DNA from: Vibrio navarrensis
GTDB lineage: Bacteria; Pseudomonadota; Gammaproteobacteria; Enterobacterales; Vibrionaceae
Assembly: GCF_000764325.1 (NCBI RefSeq)
Contig: NZ_JMCG01000002.1
Span: 620,001 to 684,000, forward strand
Reading direction: 5' to 3'
Length of the DNA stretch: 64,000 nt
Within the stretch, counting starts at the first letter, position 1. Each line of letters starts with the position of its first letter. A program made the position numbers and the translations under genes. The notes under the pieces are model-generated. The model did no database searches. It was not told where the DNA came from and saw nothing but the letters and a program-made list of their open reading frames with translations. Positions 18,799-28,242 of the stretch are shown here, piece after piece.

Positions 18799-20388
18799 TT
18801 AGTGCTCACGCGTGGCACGGAACTCAACCTCAGGGAAGCGTTCTTTGGCTAAGTTCAAGTTGACCATGGTTGGCGCGATATAGGTAAGGTTGTTACCGCC
18901 ATCCAGCGCTAGGTTGGCTTGGTTCTTACGTTGGAACTCATCGAGTTTCTTCGCATCCGCACATTCAACCCAACGGGCCGTAGCAACGTTTACCCCCTCG
19001 TAGATCGCTTCCACGTTGTATTCTGATTTCAAACGCGCCACCACCACGTCAAACTGCAGCACACCGACCGCGCCGACTATCAAATCGTTGTTTTGCAGCG
19101 GGCGAAATACCTGTACTGCACCTTCTTCAGACAGCTGAACCAGCCCTTTGAGCAGTTGTTTTTGCTTTAGAGGATCGCGTAGACGAATACGACGGAATAG
19201 CTCTGGAGCAAAGTTGGGAATACCCGAGAACTTCAGTGTTTCACCTTGAGTAAAGGTGTCACCGATTTGAATTGTGCCGTGGTTGTGCAAACCAATGATG
19301 TCACCGGCGTAGGCATCCTCAGCACGAGAACGGTCCCCCGCCATAAAGGTCACGGCATCCGAAATATTGACCTGTTTACCAAGGCGAACATGGTTCATTT
19401 TCATCCCTTGGTTGTAAGTACCAGATACAATGCGCATGAAAGCGATGCGGTCACGGTGTTTCGGATCCATATTCGCTTGGATCTTAAACACGAACCCAGT
19501 AAATTTGTCTTCGGTCGCTTCTACCTGACGCTCATTGGCCATACGCGGCAGTGGCGCAGGCGCCCATTGGGTCAGGCCATCTAGCATGTGATCAACACCA
19601 AAGTTACCTAAAGCGGTACCAAAGAAAACCGGCGTCAGTTCGCCTTTAAGGAACATCTCCAGATCAAATTCATGCGAAGCGCCCAGTACCAACTCGAGCT
19701 CTTCGCGCAGTTGCTCAGCCAGATCAGCGCCAATTTCATTATCCAGCTCTGGATTGTCTAATCCTTTGATAATGCGCTCTTCTTGGATCGTGTGGCCGTG
19801 ACCAGTGGCGTACAAAATCGTTTCATCGCGGTGAATGTGGTAGACACCTTTGAACTCTTTACCACAGCCGATTGGCCAAGAGACAGGTGCACACGCGATA
19901 CTGAGTTCGCTTTCAACTTCGTCCAGCAGCTCCATCGGATCGCGAATATCACGGTCCAGTTTGTTCATGAAGGTGACGATCGGTGTATCACGCAGGCGAG
20001 TAACTTCCATCAGCTTACGTGTTCGATCTTCAACACCTTTGGCGGCATCGATCACCATCAAGCACGAGTCAACGGCCGTCAGCGTACGATAGGTATCCTC
20101 AGAGAAGTCTTCGTGTCCGGGAGTATCCAGCAGGTTGACCAAGCAGTCATTGTAAGGAAACTGCATCACAGAAGTGGTCACCGAGATGCCACGCTCTTTC
20201 TCCATTTCCATCCAGTCGGATTTGGCATGCTGGCTTGAGCCGCGACCTTTCACGGTACCAGCAGTCTGAATAGCACGTCCGAATAACAGGACTTTTTCTG
20301 TGATGGTGGTTTTACCCGCATCCGGGTGCGAGATAATAGCGAACGTTCTGCGCTTGGCAACTTCGCTCAAAAATGGAGCATTTGACAT
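18799..20388 (-). CDS. prfC: Peptide chain release factor 3
   Basis: A 529-residue GTPase that recycles RF1/RF2 from terminating ribosomes. The G-domain motifs are [12 protein letters not shown] (G1, about residue 20), [15 protein letters not shown] (G3, about 88) and NKLDRDI (G4, about 142), followed by the EF-Tu-like domain II and the RF3-specific domain III. The length is identical to E. coli RF3. It ends in its own terminator. The upstream 316-base gap is shared with the divergent GGDEF-EAL gene. Confidence 0.96.
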   Translation of the reverse strand: MSNAPFLSEVAKRRTFAIISHPDAGKTTITEKVLLFGRAIQTAGTVKGRGSSQHAKSDWMEMEKERGISVTTSVMQFPYNDCLVNLLDTPGHEDFSEDTYRTLTAVDSCLMVIDAAKGVEDRTRKLMEVTRLRDTPIVTFMNKLDRDIRDPMELLDEVESELSIACAPVSWPIGCGKEFKGVYHIHRDETILYATGHGHTIQEERIIKGLDNPELDNEIGADLAEQLREELELVLGASHEFDLEMFLKGELTPVFFGTALGNFGVDHMLDGLTQWAPAPLPRMANERQVEATEDKFTGFVFKIQANMDPKHRDRIAFMRIVSGTYNQGMKMNHVRLGKQVNISDAVTFMAGDRSRAEDAYAGDIIGLHNHGTIQIGDTFTQGETLKFSGIPNFAPELFRRIRLRDPLKQKQLLKGLVQLSEEGAVQVFRPLQNNDLIVGAVGVLQFDVVVARLKSEYNVEAIYEGVNVATARWVECADAKKLDEFQRKNQANLALDGGNNLTYIAPTMVNLNLAKERFPEVEFRATREH

Positions 20389-20704
20389 GAAACTGGTCTT
20401 CTTGTGTTTTCTGGACGGGGAAACGGGCGGCTATCGCTTTTGCTCAATAACCCTTGCAGATAGGAATCTGCGGCGCCCCTTCCTAAGGTAGATTCAATTT
20501 TGCGCGGTATTCTCGCCTATTATTCGCCAATCGGCAACTCTGGACATGCGCTCAACGGTAACTCAACGGCCTGCGAGTGGGCAAAATTCCATCACAATGG
20601 CACGACTTTTCAACATCTATGTGTAGCAACACAAACAATTTTATCTCGTTCAAGTATTTTGGGTTACTTGGCTATATGTTCTATAACTATAGGAGTAAGA
20701 AGGA
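20389..20704. promoter_or_regulatory. Divergent promoter gap between prfC and the GGDEF-EAL gene
   Basis: No gene is seen. It contains a perfect small inverted repeat GCAGAT-AGGA-ATCTGC at 20456-20471 on the prfC side and TGTGT-AGCA-ACACA at 20620-20633 on the other side. Both are too short to assign to a regulator. Confidence 0.4.
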
Positions 20705-22765
20705 TTGGTTGACGGTATGCTAAAAAATAAAAAAGTACATTCTTTAGCTTTTAAGCAGGCAAGAACCGTGTTTCTGGTTTCGGTTGTACTTGGCCTGTGT
20801 TTTAGCTTGTACCATATCCTGATTGATCTCCATCAGGAGCAGCGGCGCATCGAAGAACACTACCAGTTTAAGTTGATGCAAAATTACTCCAACGCCAGCC
20901 AAGCGGCATACCACTTAAATCACCTGCTCGCAGAGCAAGTCGCCTCCAGTTTGATGATGGATAACGCCGTCTACAGTGTCGCGATTGTCGACGATTTCGG
21001 TGAGGTTCTCACGCAAAAAAATAGGCCGATTGAAGCTCAAGATATGGTCACGCAACTGCTCTCGACCATCTTGACGCCCGCCACACCGTTTTACAAAACG
21101 GAGCTCCACCAGCCCAACTCAAACGTGGTGGTTGGCACGCTCAGCTTTTCCGTCAATGGTTCCAGTATTGCCGAAGCCTTTATCAACAAATCGAGCCGTA
21201 TCCTGTTATTTGATTTGTTTCGCAATATTCTACTGACCACCATTTTGTTAGCGTTTTTCTACGTCAAGCTCTCCAAGCCGATCATTAGGTTAAATAATTG
21301 GGTGAATTCGCTGCAAAACCGCAAAACGGCGATAGAGCTACCACCAAGAAACAGTAATGATGAGCTCGGTCGTTTGGCGCTCTCTTTTCACAATTTATGG
21401 CAAGCGCGCGCGGCGGCGGAAAGCCAGTTAAACCAACTGGCTTACTACGATACGCTGACTGGACTTGCTAACCGCAGCCTGCTGCTGAAAACGCTCAATG
21501 ATAGTTTGAATGAAGCACTACGTAATAACAGCAATGGCGTTTTGTTCTACATGGATTTGGATCGTTTCAAAACCATCAACGATTCGCTCGGTCACACCAT
21601 CGGCGACAATCTAATGCGAGCCATTGCCAAGCGTTTGGAGGGTTGGCTACACGATGGCGAAACGGCAGCTCGTATCGGTGGCGATGAGTTCGCCATTCTG
21701 ATCCCGAGCTTGTCACTAGAGCATGCGGCAAACAAAGCTCAGCAGCTACTCGCTTTAATATCAAATCCTTATTCGATTGATGACCACCAACTCTACTGCA
21801 CGGTGAGTATTGGCATTTCCAAGTTCCCCAGTGAAGGCATTTCTAGCATTGACGTTTTGCGCCAAGCCGATACGGCGCTCTATCGCGCTAAAGTCGCTGG
21901 ACGCAACAAATACATGTTTTATGAGCCAGAAATGCACGCTCAAGTTGAGTCGTTTCTGGAGATTGAAAAAGGTCTGCATGAAGCCCTACATCAACAACAA
22001 CTTGAACTCTATTATCAACCTCAAGTGAACGACAAGATGCAGATCATTGGCGTGGAAGCCTTAATTCGTTGGAATCACCCGGAACGTGGATTACTCCCTC
22101 CTGGTGTTTTCATGCCTATTGCCGAAGAAACCGGGCAAATTCTGTCAATCGGTGACTGGATTATCGAACAAGCTTGTTACCAGTACGCGCAGTGGAAAAA
22201 ATTGGGCGTTTTACCGGACACCTTCCGTCGCTTAGCAATCAACATCAGCCCACTGCAGTTTTCTCAACAGTTTTTTGTCGAGCACATTACCCATGCCCTT
22301 AAACAAGCGGGGATTTCCGGCGAGCATATCGAGCTGGAAATTACGGAAAGTTTGCTGTTAGAGAACGTGGAAAGCGCGATGAACAAGATGGCGCAGCTCA
22401 AAGAGCTTGATCTGAAAATTTCCATCGACGATTTCGGTACTGGCTACTCATCCCTGCGTTACCTCAAACATTTGGCGGTAGACGTGCTGAAAATCGACCG
22501 CTCCTTTGTTACCCAATTGCATCTGGATCAAAGCGACCAAGCGATCGTCGACACCATTATCATGACCGCGGACCGTCTCAACTTAGAAGTGATCGCCGAA
22601 GGGGTGGAAGAGCACGAAGAGATGGAAGCGTTAATGAAGCTCGGTTGTGGGCAGTTTCAGGGCTATCTCTTTGATAAGCCCCAACCGGTTGATGTCATCA
22701 CGCAAAGATTAAAAGAGAACAGCTACGGAGAAACCCGAGCCGCAGCGATGCTCAAAAGCAGTTGA
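20705..22765 (+). CDS. Membrane-bound GGDEF-EAL c-di-GMP enzyme
   Basis: A 686-residue inner-membrane protein. A first membrane helix (FLVSVVLGLCFSLYHIL, about residues 23-40), a periplasmic region and a second helix (ILLTTILLAFFYV) lead into a HAMP-like linker, then GGDEF (intact at about residue 324) and EAL domains (EALIRW at about 450). The EAL catalytic motifs ITESLLLEN, DDFGTGYSS, KIDRSF and AEGVEEHE are all kept, so phosphodiesterase activity is likely; no RxxD inhibitory site precedes GGDEF. The TTG at 20705 has AGGAG nine bases upstream; the ATG at 20717 is an alternative. The gene overlaps the convergent rimI by 14 bases. Confidence 0.9.
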   Translation: MVDGMLKNKKVHSLAFKQARTVFLVSVVLGLCFSLYHILIDLHQEQRRIEEHYQFKLMQNYSNASQAAYHLNHLLAEQVASSLMMDNAVYSVAIVDDFGEVLTQKNRPIEAQDMVTQLLSTILTPATPFYKTELHQPNSNVVVGTLSFSVNGSSIAEAFINKSSRILLFDLFRNILLTTILLAFFYVKLSKPIIRLNNWVNSLQNRKTAIELPPRNSNDELGRLALSFHNLWQARAAAESQLNQLAYYDTLTGLANRSLLLKTLNDSLNEALRNNSNGVLFYMDLDRFKTINDSLGHTIGDNLMRAIAKRLEGWLHDGETAARIGGDEFAILIPSLSLEHAANKAQQLLALISNPYSIDDHQLYCTVSIGISKFPSEGISSIDVLRQADTALYRAKVAGRNKYMFYEPEMHAQVESFLEIEKGLHEALHQQQLELYYQPQVNDKMQIIGVEALIRWNHPERGLLPPGVFMPIAEETGQILSIGDWIIEQACYQYAQWKKLGVLPDTFRRLAINISPLQFSQQFFVEHITHALKQAGISGEHIELEITESLLLENVESAMNKMAQLKELDLKISIDDFGTGYSSLRYLKHLAVDVLKIDRSFVTQLHLDQSDQAIVDTIIMTADRLNLEVIAEGVEEHEEMEALMKLGCGQFQGYLFDKPQPVDVITQRLKENSYGETRAAAMLKSS

Positions 22766-23204
22766 ACAGATAGCTCATGATGATGGCATCTTCTTGACCA
22801 GTTTGGGTCGGGTAGTAATTACGGCGACGATCCACCTCGTTAAAGCCCGCTTCTTGATATAAGGCCAATGCACGCTGGTTACTCTCACGCACCTCCAGCC
22901 AAGCGCTTTCTGCGTTTTGTTGCTCACCTAACTCAATAAAAGACTCCAGCAGGTGACGTCCGTACCCTTTGCCTTGCTGCGTCGGACAAACAGCGATATT
23001 GAGTAAAGTCAGCTCACCGACAATATTTTGCGCGTAAAAGTAGCCCACTACGTTGCCATCAACCAACATCACGTGATGCATTGCACCACGGCTGGAGAGA
23101 TCGCGGATCAAGCTTTGCGCCCAAGGGTGGGAGTGAGCGCGAGTTTCTATCTGATAAACCGCGTCGAGGTGCTCGACGTTCATAGCGACTAAAGTACAAC
23201 TCAT
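22752..23204 (-). CDS. rimI: Ribosomal protein S18-alanine N-acetyltransferase RimI
   Basis: A 150-residue GNAT enzyme that acetylates the N-terminal alanine of ribosomal protein S18. The acetyl-CoA loop QGKGYGRHLLESF is at about residue 75, and the RimI hallmark WLEVRESN...ALYQEAGFNEVDRRRNYYP and the end EDAIIM match E. coli RimI. It follows holD by six bases, the same holD-rimI order as in E. coli, and overlaps the 3' end of the convergent GGDEF-EAL gene. Confidence 0.93.
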   Translation of the reverse strand: MSCTLVAMNVEHLDAVYQIETRAHSHPWAQSLIRDLSSRGAMHHVMLVDGNVVGYFYAQNIVGELTLLNIAVCPTQQGKGYGRHLLESFIELGEQQNAESAWLEVRESNQRALALYQEAGFNEVDRRRNYYPTQTGQEDAIIMSYLFNCF

Positions 23205-23210
23205 TTCTAT

Positions 23211-23615
23211 TTACTCATAAGCACAAATTTGCTGCCAAAGCGCACGGCGATGCTCGGTATTTCCGTCGATGTCACTCAATGCAGGAGAGTGCAGTACTTT
23301 CACCGTCGCTGGCACTATTTGAGTCACTGTACCAGCAAACCAGATCCAAGTGAGAGGTTCTAGGTTCACCTGCGCAAGCTCTGCGGGAGAGACGTGTCTG
23401 GCTTGTGAAAGCTCAAGCTTGATGCTCTTCAGCACTCTTTCAAACAGTTGCGCAGTGTGATTTTTGGGGCACTGTTCTGCCACCAATAGCAAGCAACACT
23501 CTGCTGACAAATCGATTTGAGCAAATTGGAAACCTGCCAACCGCTCAGGATGCGTAAGTTCCCAGGTGGCGATACCCATTTGCTGTAAGTAGAGTTTTTC
23601 GTTTTCTGACATCAT
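23211..23615 (-). CDS. holD: DNA polymerase III psi subunit HolD
   Basis: A 134-residue psi subunit that bridges the clamp loader to chi (HolC) and SSB. The N-terminal segment LYLQQMGIATWELTHPERL and the C-terminal RRALWQQICAYE match HolD; the protein is otherwise poorly conserved, as usual for psi. It is translated together with rimI (six-base gap). The ATG at 23615 gives MMSENEKLY; the second ATG three bases later is equally possible. Confidence 0.9.
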   Translation of the reverse strand: MMSENEKLYLQQMGIATWELTHPERLAGFQFAQIDLSAECCLLLVAEQCPKNHTAQLFERVLKSIKLELSQARHVSPAELAQVNLEPLTWIWFAGTVTQIVPATVKVLHSPALSDIDGNTEHRRALWQQICAYE

Positions 23616-23706
23616 CTGACCATTTCCATCAACGGCGCAATAGTATCAAAAATTTGTCGTCGAGTCAGAGTAAGTCTGACACTGACTTTGTGCGAAGCTT
23701 GGAGCA

Positions 23707-23735
23707 CCAAACGACCTGTACAGCAGGCCGTTTGG
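23707..23735 (-). other. Hairpin between yhbS and holD
   Basis: CCAAACGACCTG (23707-23718) and CAGGCCGTTTGG (23724-23735) form a 12-bp stem (one G-U or mismatch) with a 5-base loop just after the yhbS stop. No clear U-tract follows on either strand. Confidence 0.55.
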
Positions 23736-23736
23736 C

Positions 23737-24240
23737 TTAAAACATGGAAAATTCCGCACTGTACTCAATGTTACCTTGGCGTCCCTGAAATTCATTGTCA
23801 GCTAACGCGAGCGATTGAAAAGCCCCTTCAGGCACCTCCCACTGGCATGCAAATCCCAACTCACTCGCAGCCGTAAAACCAAAACGGTGGTAGTAGGCCG
23901 GATTGCCCAACACAAAGCAGGCCGGATAACCGAATTCCGCCAAGCAGGTCAGACCTTCTCGCACCAACTCGGCCCCTATGCCCTGATTTTGGTACTGCGC
24001 TTTGACCGCGAGCGGCGCCAAGCCTTGCCATGAAAAGTCCTCACCATTGAGCGTCACCGGAGAAAACATCGCGTGGCCGATCACTTCCCCTTCTTCACTG
24101 CACGCCACCAGCGATAAAGTCAAACGCCCGTTCTCACGCAGCGCCATCACCAAGTTCGCTTCAGCGTCGGTGGGAAACACCGCTTTGAGCAGTGCATCAA
24201 TCGCCAGGAGATCCGCTGGCGCTTCAGTTCGAATAAGCAT
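23737..24240 (-). CDS. yhbS: GNAT family N-acetyltransferase (YhbS-like)
   Basis: A 167-residue GNAT protein. The acetyl-CoA motif is in LAVKAQYQNQGIGAELVREG (about residues 77-96), and the late VLGNPAYYHRFGF segment is characteristic of the YhbS group. The start overlaps the end of ubiT by 17 bases, so the two are translationally coupled, as yhbS neighbours yhbT (ubiT) in E. coli. The substrate is unknown. It could have no role in ubiquinone synthesis despite the linkage. Confidence 0.85.
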   Translation of the reverse strand: MLIRTEAPADLLAIDALLKAVFPTDAEANLVMALRENGRLTLSLVACSEEGEVIGHAMFSPVTLNGEDFSWQGLAPLAVKAQYQNQGIGAELVREGLTCLAEFGYPACFVLGNPAYYHRFGFTAASELGFACQWEVPEGAFQSLALADNEFQGRQGNIEYSAEFSMF

Positions 24241-24757
24241 TTACAACCCCATTGTGTGTTTGGGCTGATTGTACTCCCTTATAAACGAACTCGGCCAGTT
24301 GATTTAACAACTGTTGTAGCGCTTTCGGTAACTGTTCTAAATCAACGCTATCCATCAGATTTTTCACTTCTAGACCTAATTCCGTATCGCCTTCAATTGA
24401 CAAACGACGTTGGAAAAAGAGGGTGTCTGGGTCTTCTTTACGTCCAGCGATCAGCACCAGATCATTGAGATTACCGGCGAAGCTCACCGACGCTTCCACC
24501 TCATTCTTGGCCACCACCAGTTGTTCATTCTGATAGCTGATATACCAATACAGTTGCAGGTCTTTTATCTCTACTTTTAGCCACTTATCTTGTAGAAACT
24601 CAAAATCACCATCATCGAGCGCTTCTTTAAAAACCAGTTTCAGCCCTTCAAGCAAGGCTTTTTTCTGTACAGCTTGCGGCAATAACTGGACTGGAGATCG
24701 CAAAATTGATGCGGCGTTTTGAACTAGTTGACAGCGAATCTTGTTTATCACGCTCAT
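24224..24757 (-). CDS. ubiT: Ubiquinone biosynthesis accessory factor UbiT (SCP2 domain)
   Basis: A 177-residue SCP2-type lipid-binding protein (formerly YhbT). In E. coli UbiT is needed for oxygen-independent ubiquinone synthesis and is thought to present the hydrophobic quinone precursors. The SCP2 fold covers about residues 40-145 (KWLKVEIKDLQLYWYISYQN...FAGNLNDLVLIAGRKEDPDTLFFQRRL). It is divergent from the RocS-like gene, beyond which lie ubiU and ubiV, so all three anaerobic ubiquinone genes are within 5 kb. Confidence 0.9.
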   Translation of the reverse strand: MSVINKIRCQLVQNAASILRSPVQLLPQAVQKKALLEGLKLVFKEALDDGDFEFLQDKWLKVEIKDLQLYWYISYQNEQLVVAKNEVEASVSFAGNLNDLVLIAGRKEDPDTLFFQRRLSIEGDTELGLEVKNLMDSVDLEQLPKALQQLLNQLAEFVYKGVQSAQTHNGVVNAYSN

Positions 24758-25030
24758 TTTCCGTTACTTTGTCAAAGGAGCATCTATCTTAGTGGATAGC
24801 ATGAGAGGAATACCTGTTGTGCATCAAAAAAGACTTTTATACCGATTGCATAACCACACTGAGTAAATAGATGACAATGTCCGACGTTTTTTTGACCTTT
24901 GATAATTTATTGTCACTATTGTATTGATAAACCCTTTAATAAGCATACTTTCACAGTTATAGTTAGATGGCTCTGCGTTTTTCATTACATGGACGAATAA
25001 TCACGCTCTCTGGAGCTCGGTAGTACTTTA
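24758..25030. promoter_or_regulatory. Divergent gap between ubiT and rocS
   Basis: A 273-base AT-rich gap without a gene. It contains TTGAT half-sites (for example in CCTTTGATAATTTATTG and GTATTGATAAACCC), but no complete FNR-like dyad was found. The rocS ATG at 25031 has a weak ribosome binding site. Confidence 0.35.
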
Positions 25031-27070
25031 ATGCCATCCAAGCAATTACATCATTGGTTTAAGACACTTACAGCCAACAGCCCATTCTTCTTTGCTATCC
25101 TCGATCGTCAGCATGGCTACTGCATGGTCAATGAACGCTATTGCGATATCGCGGGACTCTCTGAGCAAGAGTTGATCGGCATGAATGATGCGAAAATTCT
25201 CGGCGAAAATTTCTACCAAAAACTACGCCCCTACTATCAACGTGCGTTTGACGGTGAATTTATAGAGGCGGAAGTGACGCTGGATGAAACCGATCTGGAA
25301 ACCAGCTTGCATTTCAGCCTATCGCCACTGCGCGACGAAAATGGCATACAACACATCGTTTTTCATTCCATCGACACCTCAGAAAAACAGATTTTAATCA
25401 AGTCGCTCGAAGAATCAGAAAGTAAGTTCTCACAGTTGACGCAACTGCTACCAGACGGTTTGCTGCTGGTTGAGGATGATTCGGTTTTATTTGCCAATCC
25501 AGCTGCTGCTCGGCTGCTGGGTTTTAACTCCCCTCATGACTTGCTCGGGGAAGAGCTGAGCCGCTTGTTCATCGATGAAAAGACCAAAATGGTCTTTCGC
25601 CACAAGCTTTCAACGCTGCTTTCCAGCAAAGCGTTTGTCTGTATGACCAGTGCACGTTGCGGTTTCGAGCGCCGCGTTCAGTTGCATGCCGACAACACCA
25701 CGGTATTGGGCAACCAGTCACAACTCATTTTGATTCAAGATGCGGATGAAACGCCCAAACAGCTTTCTAATCAAGGCGATGACGATATTCATATCGACTC
25801 TCTGACTAAGCTGTATAACCGCTTTGGCTTTACCAAACGACTGGAACAGCTAATAAAAAACCAAACGCCGCTGCTGCTTTTGTATTTGGACATCGACAAC
25901 TTCAAAAACATCAACGACTCGCTAGGCCACCATATTGGCGATCGTGTGATTTTGGAGGTCTCTGCGCGCTTAAAACGCCTTTTACCACAGCATGCCGTGA
26001 TTGGCCATTTAGGTGGAGATGAGTTTGGTGTCATTTTGCCCGAACCGGAAAACAACCGCATGGCAGAGCTGTTGTCAGATAGAATCATCGCTTTGATCAA
26101 TCAACCTTTTGATCTGCACCATTTCAGCAAACGCCTTGCCTGCTCGATTGGCAGCGTACGCTACCCAGAAGATGGGCAAGACGCTCGTGTCCTGCTGCAA
26201 AATGCCGATACTGCGATGTACGAAGCCAAAGATCGCGGCCGCAATCGTCTGATCAAATTTAATGATCAGATGAACAAAGAAGCGCGCATGCGCTTATGGC
26301 TGGAGATCGAACTGCAAAAAGCGCTGCAACAAAATGGCTTGGAAGTGTGGTATCAACCCAAAGTGAATGCGCGTGACTTCAGCATTAATGGCGCTGAAGC
26401 CTTAGTGCGCTGGAAACACCCGGTCGAAGGTTACATCAGCCCAGCCGCGTTCATTCCGGTCGCCGAAAAAGCGGGCCTTATTGAGCACTTAGGCCGCGTG
26501 GTAATGCGTGAAGTGTTTAACACGGTTAAACGCTGGAAGCTGCAAGGTATTTTGCCCGGTCGGGTGGCAATCAACCTCTCTCCCGAGCAGTTCGGTAATC
26601 CACAATTGATTGATTTTATGGAAAAGCTGCTCAGAACCACAGAGCTCGATCCTGGCTGCATCACCTTTGAACTGACCGAGAGCGCGGTAATGAGCGACAG
26701 CGAGCATACGCTGCAAATGCTCAACTCCATCAAAAAATTAGGCTTTTCATTATCGATAGATGATTTTGGTACCGGCTATTCATCCCTAGCCTACCTCGCT
26801 CGCTTTCCGATTGATGAACTGAAAATTGACCGTGCGTTTATCAACGACATTGACGTGTTACCCAAACAAGTCACGGTGATCGAAAACATCATCAATCTCG
26901 GCAAATCGCTGGATCTCACTGTGGTGGCAGAAGGGGTGGAAACCCATCAACAAGCCGCTTTGCTTTCTAATTTACGTTGTCACTCTATCCAAGGCTTTCA
27001 CTTCTATCGCCCTCAGCCTAAGCATGAAATCGAAGAGTTATTCGCACAAAACCGTCGCCACAAAAACTAA
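25031..27070 (+). CDS. rocS: PAS-GGDEF-EAL c-di-GMP enzyme (RocS-like)
   Basis: A 679-residue protein without membrane segments. Two PAS-like domains (about residues 7-115 and 130-240) precede a GGDEF domain with intact GGDEF at about residue 327 and an EAL domain with EALVRW at about 454, LTESAVMSD, DDFGTGYSS, KIDRAF and AEGVETHQ. The residue two before GGDEF is His, where active cyclases often have Arg, and no RxxD inhibitory site is seen. The position between ubiT and ubiU is that of V. cholerae RocS (VC0653), a regulator of rugosity, biofilm and motility, as I recall. EAL chemistry is likely; cyclase activity is uncertain. Confidence 0.85.
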   Translation: MPSKQLHHWFKTLTANSPFFFAILDRQHGYCMVNERYCDIAGLSEQELIGMNDAKILGENFYQKLRPYYQRAFDGEFIEAEVTLDETDLETSLHFSLSPLRDENGIQHIVFHSIDTSEKQILIKSLEESESKFSQLTQLLPDGLLLVEDDSVLFANPAAARLLGFNSPHDLLGEELSRLFIDEKTKMVFRHKLSTLLSSKAFVCMTSARCGFERRVQLHADNTTVLGNQSQLILIQDADETPKQLSNQGDDDIHIDSLTKLYNRFGFTKRLEQLIKNQTPLLLLYLDIDNFKNINDSLGHHIGDRVILEVSARLKRLLPQHAVIGHLGGDEFGVILPEPENNRMAELLSDRIIALINQPFDLHHFSKRLACSIGSVRYPEDGQDARVLLQNADTAMYEAKDRGRNRLIKFNDQMNKEARMRLWLEIELQKALQQNGLEVWYQPKVNARDFSINGAEALVRWKHPVEGYISPAAFIPVAEKAGLIEHLGRVVMREVFNTVKRWKLQGILPGRVAINLSPEQFGNPQLIDFMEKLLRTTELDPGCITFELTESAVMSDSEHTLQMLNSIKKLGFSLSIDDFGTGYSSLAYLARFPIDELKIDRAFINDIDVLPKQVTVIENIINLGKSLDLTVVAEGVETHQQAALLSNLRCHSIQGFHFYRPQPKHEIEELFAQNRRHKN

Positions 27071-27140
27071 TCAATGTTGGCTATTAGCCCTTTATCACCA
27101 CTACCCATAATGGGTAAATATCGGATTTATTGCGACAAAC

Positions 27141-27154
27141 CTAATTTACATCAA
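27141..27154 (+). promoter_or_regulatory. Possible FNR site upstream of ubiU
   Basis: CTAAT-TTAC-ATCAA matches eight of ten fixed positions of TTGAT-N4-ATCAA, with a perfect right half. A CATAAA -10-like hexamer follows at 27175-27180, giving a spacing close to that of a class II FNR promoter. E. coli ubiUV is reported to be FNR-dependent, which makes the position meaningful; the match itself is only moderate. Confidence 0.4.
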
Positions 27155-27216
27155 ATCGACTATTCATAATCCTTCATAAAATGCTGCCACCTTTTCGTCT
27201 CGATTTTAGACAGCAT

Positions 27217-28230
27217 ATGGAACTCCTTTGCCCGGCAGGTAACCTCCCTGCGCTAAAAACCGCCATCGATTGCGGTGCCGATGCGGTGTACATCGGTTTT
27301 AAAGATGATACCAACGCCCGCCATTTTGCTGGCCTTAACTTTACTGGCAAAAAACTGGATAAAGCGGTTGAGTACGTCCACGACCGACAAAAAAAAATCC
27401 ACGTAGCATTAAACACCTTTGCCCATCCGGATGGTTTTCATCGCTGGACTGACGCCGTGGACAGGGCCGCTGAGATCGGCGTGGATGCTCTGATTATTGC
27501 AGACATCGCCATTTTGCAATACGCCGCCGAGAAGTACCCTGAATTAGAGCTGCATCTTTCAGTACAAGCTTCCGCCACCAACGTCGCGGCTATCGAGTTC
27601 TACAAGCAGAATTTCAACGTCAAACGTGTCGTGCTACCACGTGTTCTTTCCATCCATCAAGTGAAACAGCTCTCCAGAAACACCCCCAAGGACGTTGAAC
27701 TGGAAGTGTTTGCTTTCGGTAGCTTGTGCATCATGTCGGAAGGTCGCTGCTATCTCTCTTCCTACTTAACTGGCGAGTCACCGAACACCGTCGGAGCCTG
27801 TTCGCCCGCTAAATATGTTCGCTGGCAAGAAACCGACACGGGGCTAGAATCAAGATTGAACAACATTTTGATCGACCGATACACACACGGAGAAAACGCA
27901 GGTTACCCGACGCTGTGTAAAGGTCGCTTTGAGGCGGATATTGAGGGCGAACGCAAACGCTATCACGCACTGGAAGAACCCACCAGCCTCAATACCCTTT
28001 CACTCTTGCCGGAACTATTTGCCGCCAATGTGGCCTCGGTGAAGATCGAAGGGCGACAACGTAGCCCCGCTTACGTCGAACAAGTCACTCGTACCTGGCG
28101 CGCAGCCATCGATCACTACCAAGCCAACCCACAAGCTTATCAGGTGCAAGAGGCGTGGAACGCCGCACTGGCCAATGTTTCAGAAGGCCGACAAACCACG
28201 CTCGGCGCCTACCATCGCCAGTGGCAGTAA
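27217..28230 (+). CDS. ubiU: Oxygen-independent ubiquinone hydroxylation protein UbiU
   Basis: A 337-residue U32-peptidase-family protein that with UbiV forms an iron-sulfur complex hydroxylating ubiquinone precursors without O2. From the ATG at 27217 (MELLCPAGNLPALKTAI) the four expected cluster cysteines fall at residues 171, 178, 195 and 234, with the same spacing as the E. coli ligands; they sit in GSLCIMSEGRCYLSSY, VGACSP and YPTLCKGR. An upstream ATG at 27181 adds 12 residues without similarity. ubiV follows after 12 bases. Confidence 0.94.
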   Translation: MELLCPAGNLPALKTAIDCGADAVYIGFKDDTNARHFAGLNFTGKKLDKAVEYVHDRQKKIHVALNTFAHPDGFHRWTDAVDRAAEIGVDALIIADIAILQYAAEKYPELELHLSVQASATNVAAIEFYKQNFNVKRVVLPRVLSIHQVKQLSRNTPKDVELEVFAFGSLCIMSEGRCYLSSYLTGESPNTVGACSPAKYVRWQETDTGLESRLNNILIDRYTHGENAGYPTLCKGRFEADIEGERKRYHALEEPTSLNTLSLLPELFAANVASVKIEGRQRSPAYVEQVTRTWRAAIDHYQANPQAYQVQEAWNAALANVSEGRQTTLGAYHRQWQ

Positions 28231-28242
28231 CGAGGAATTAGC

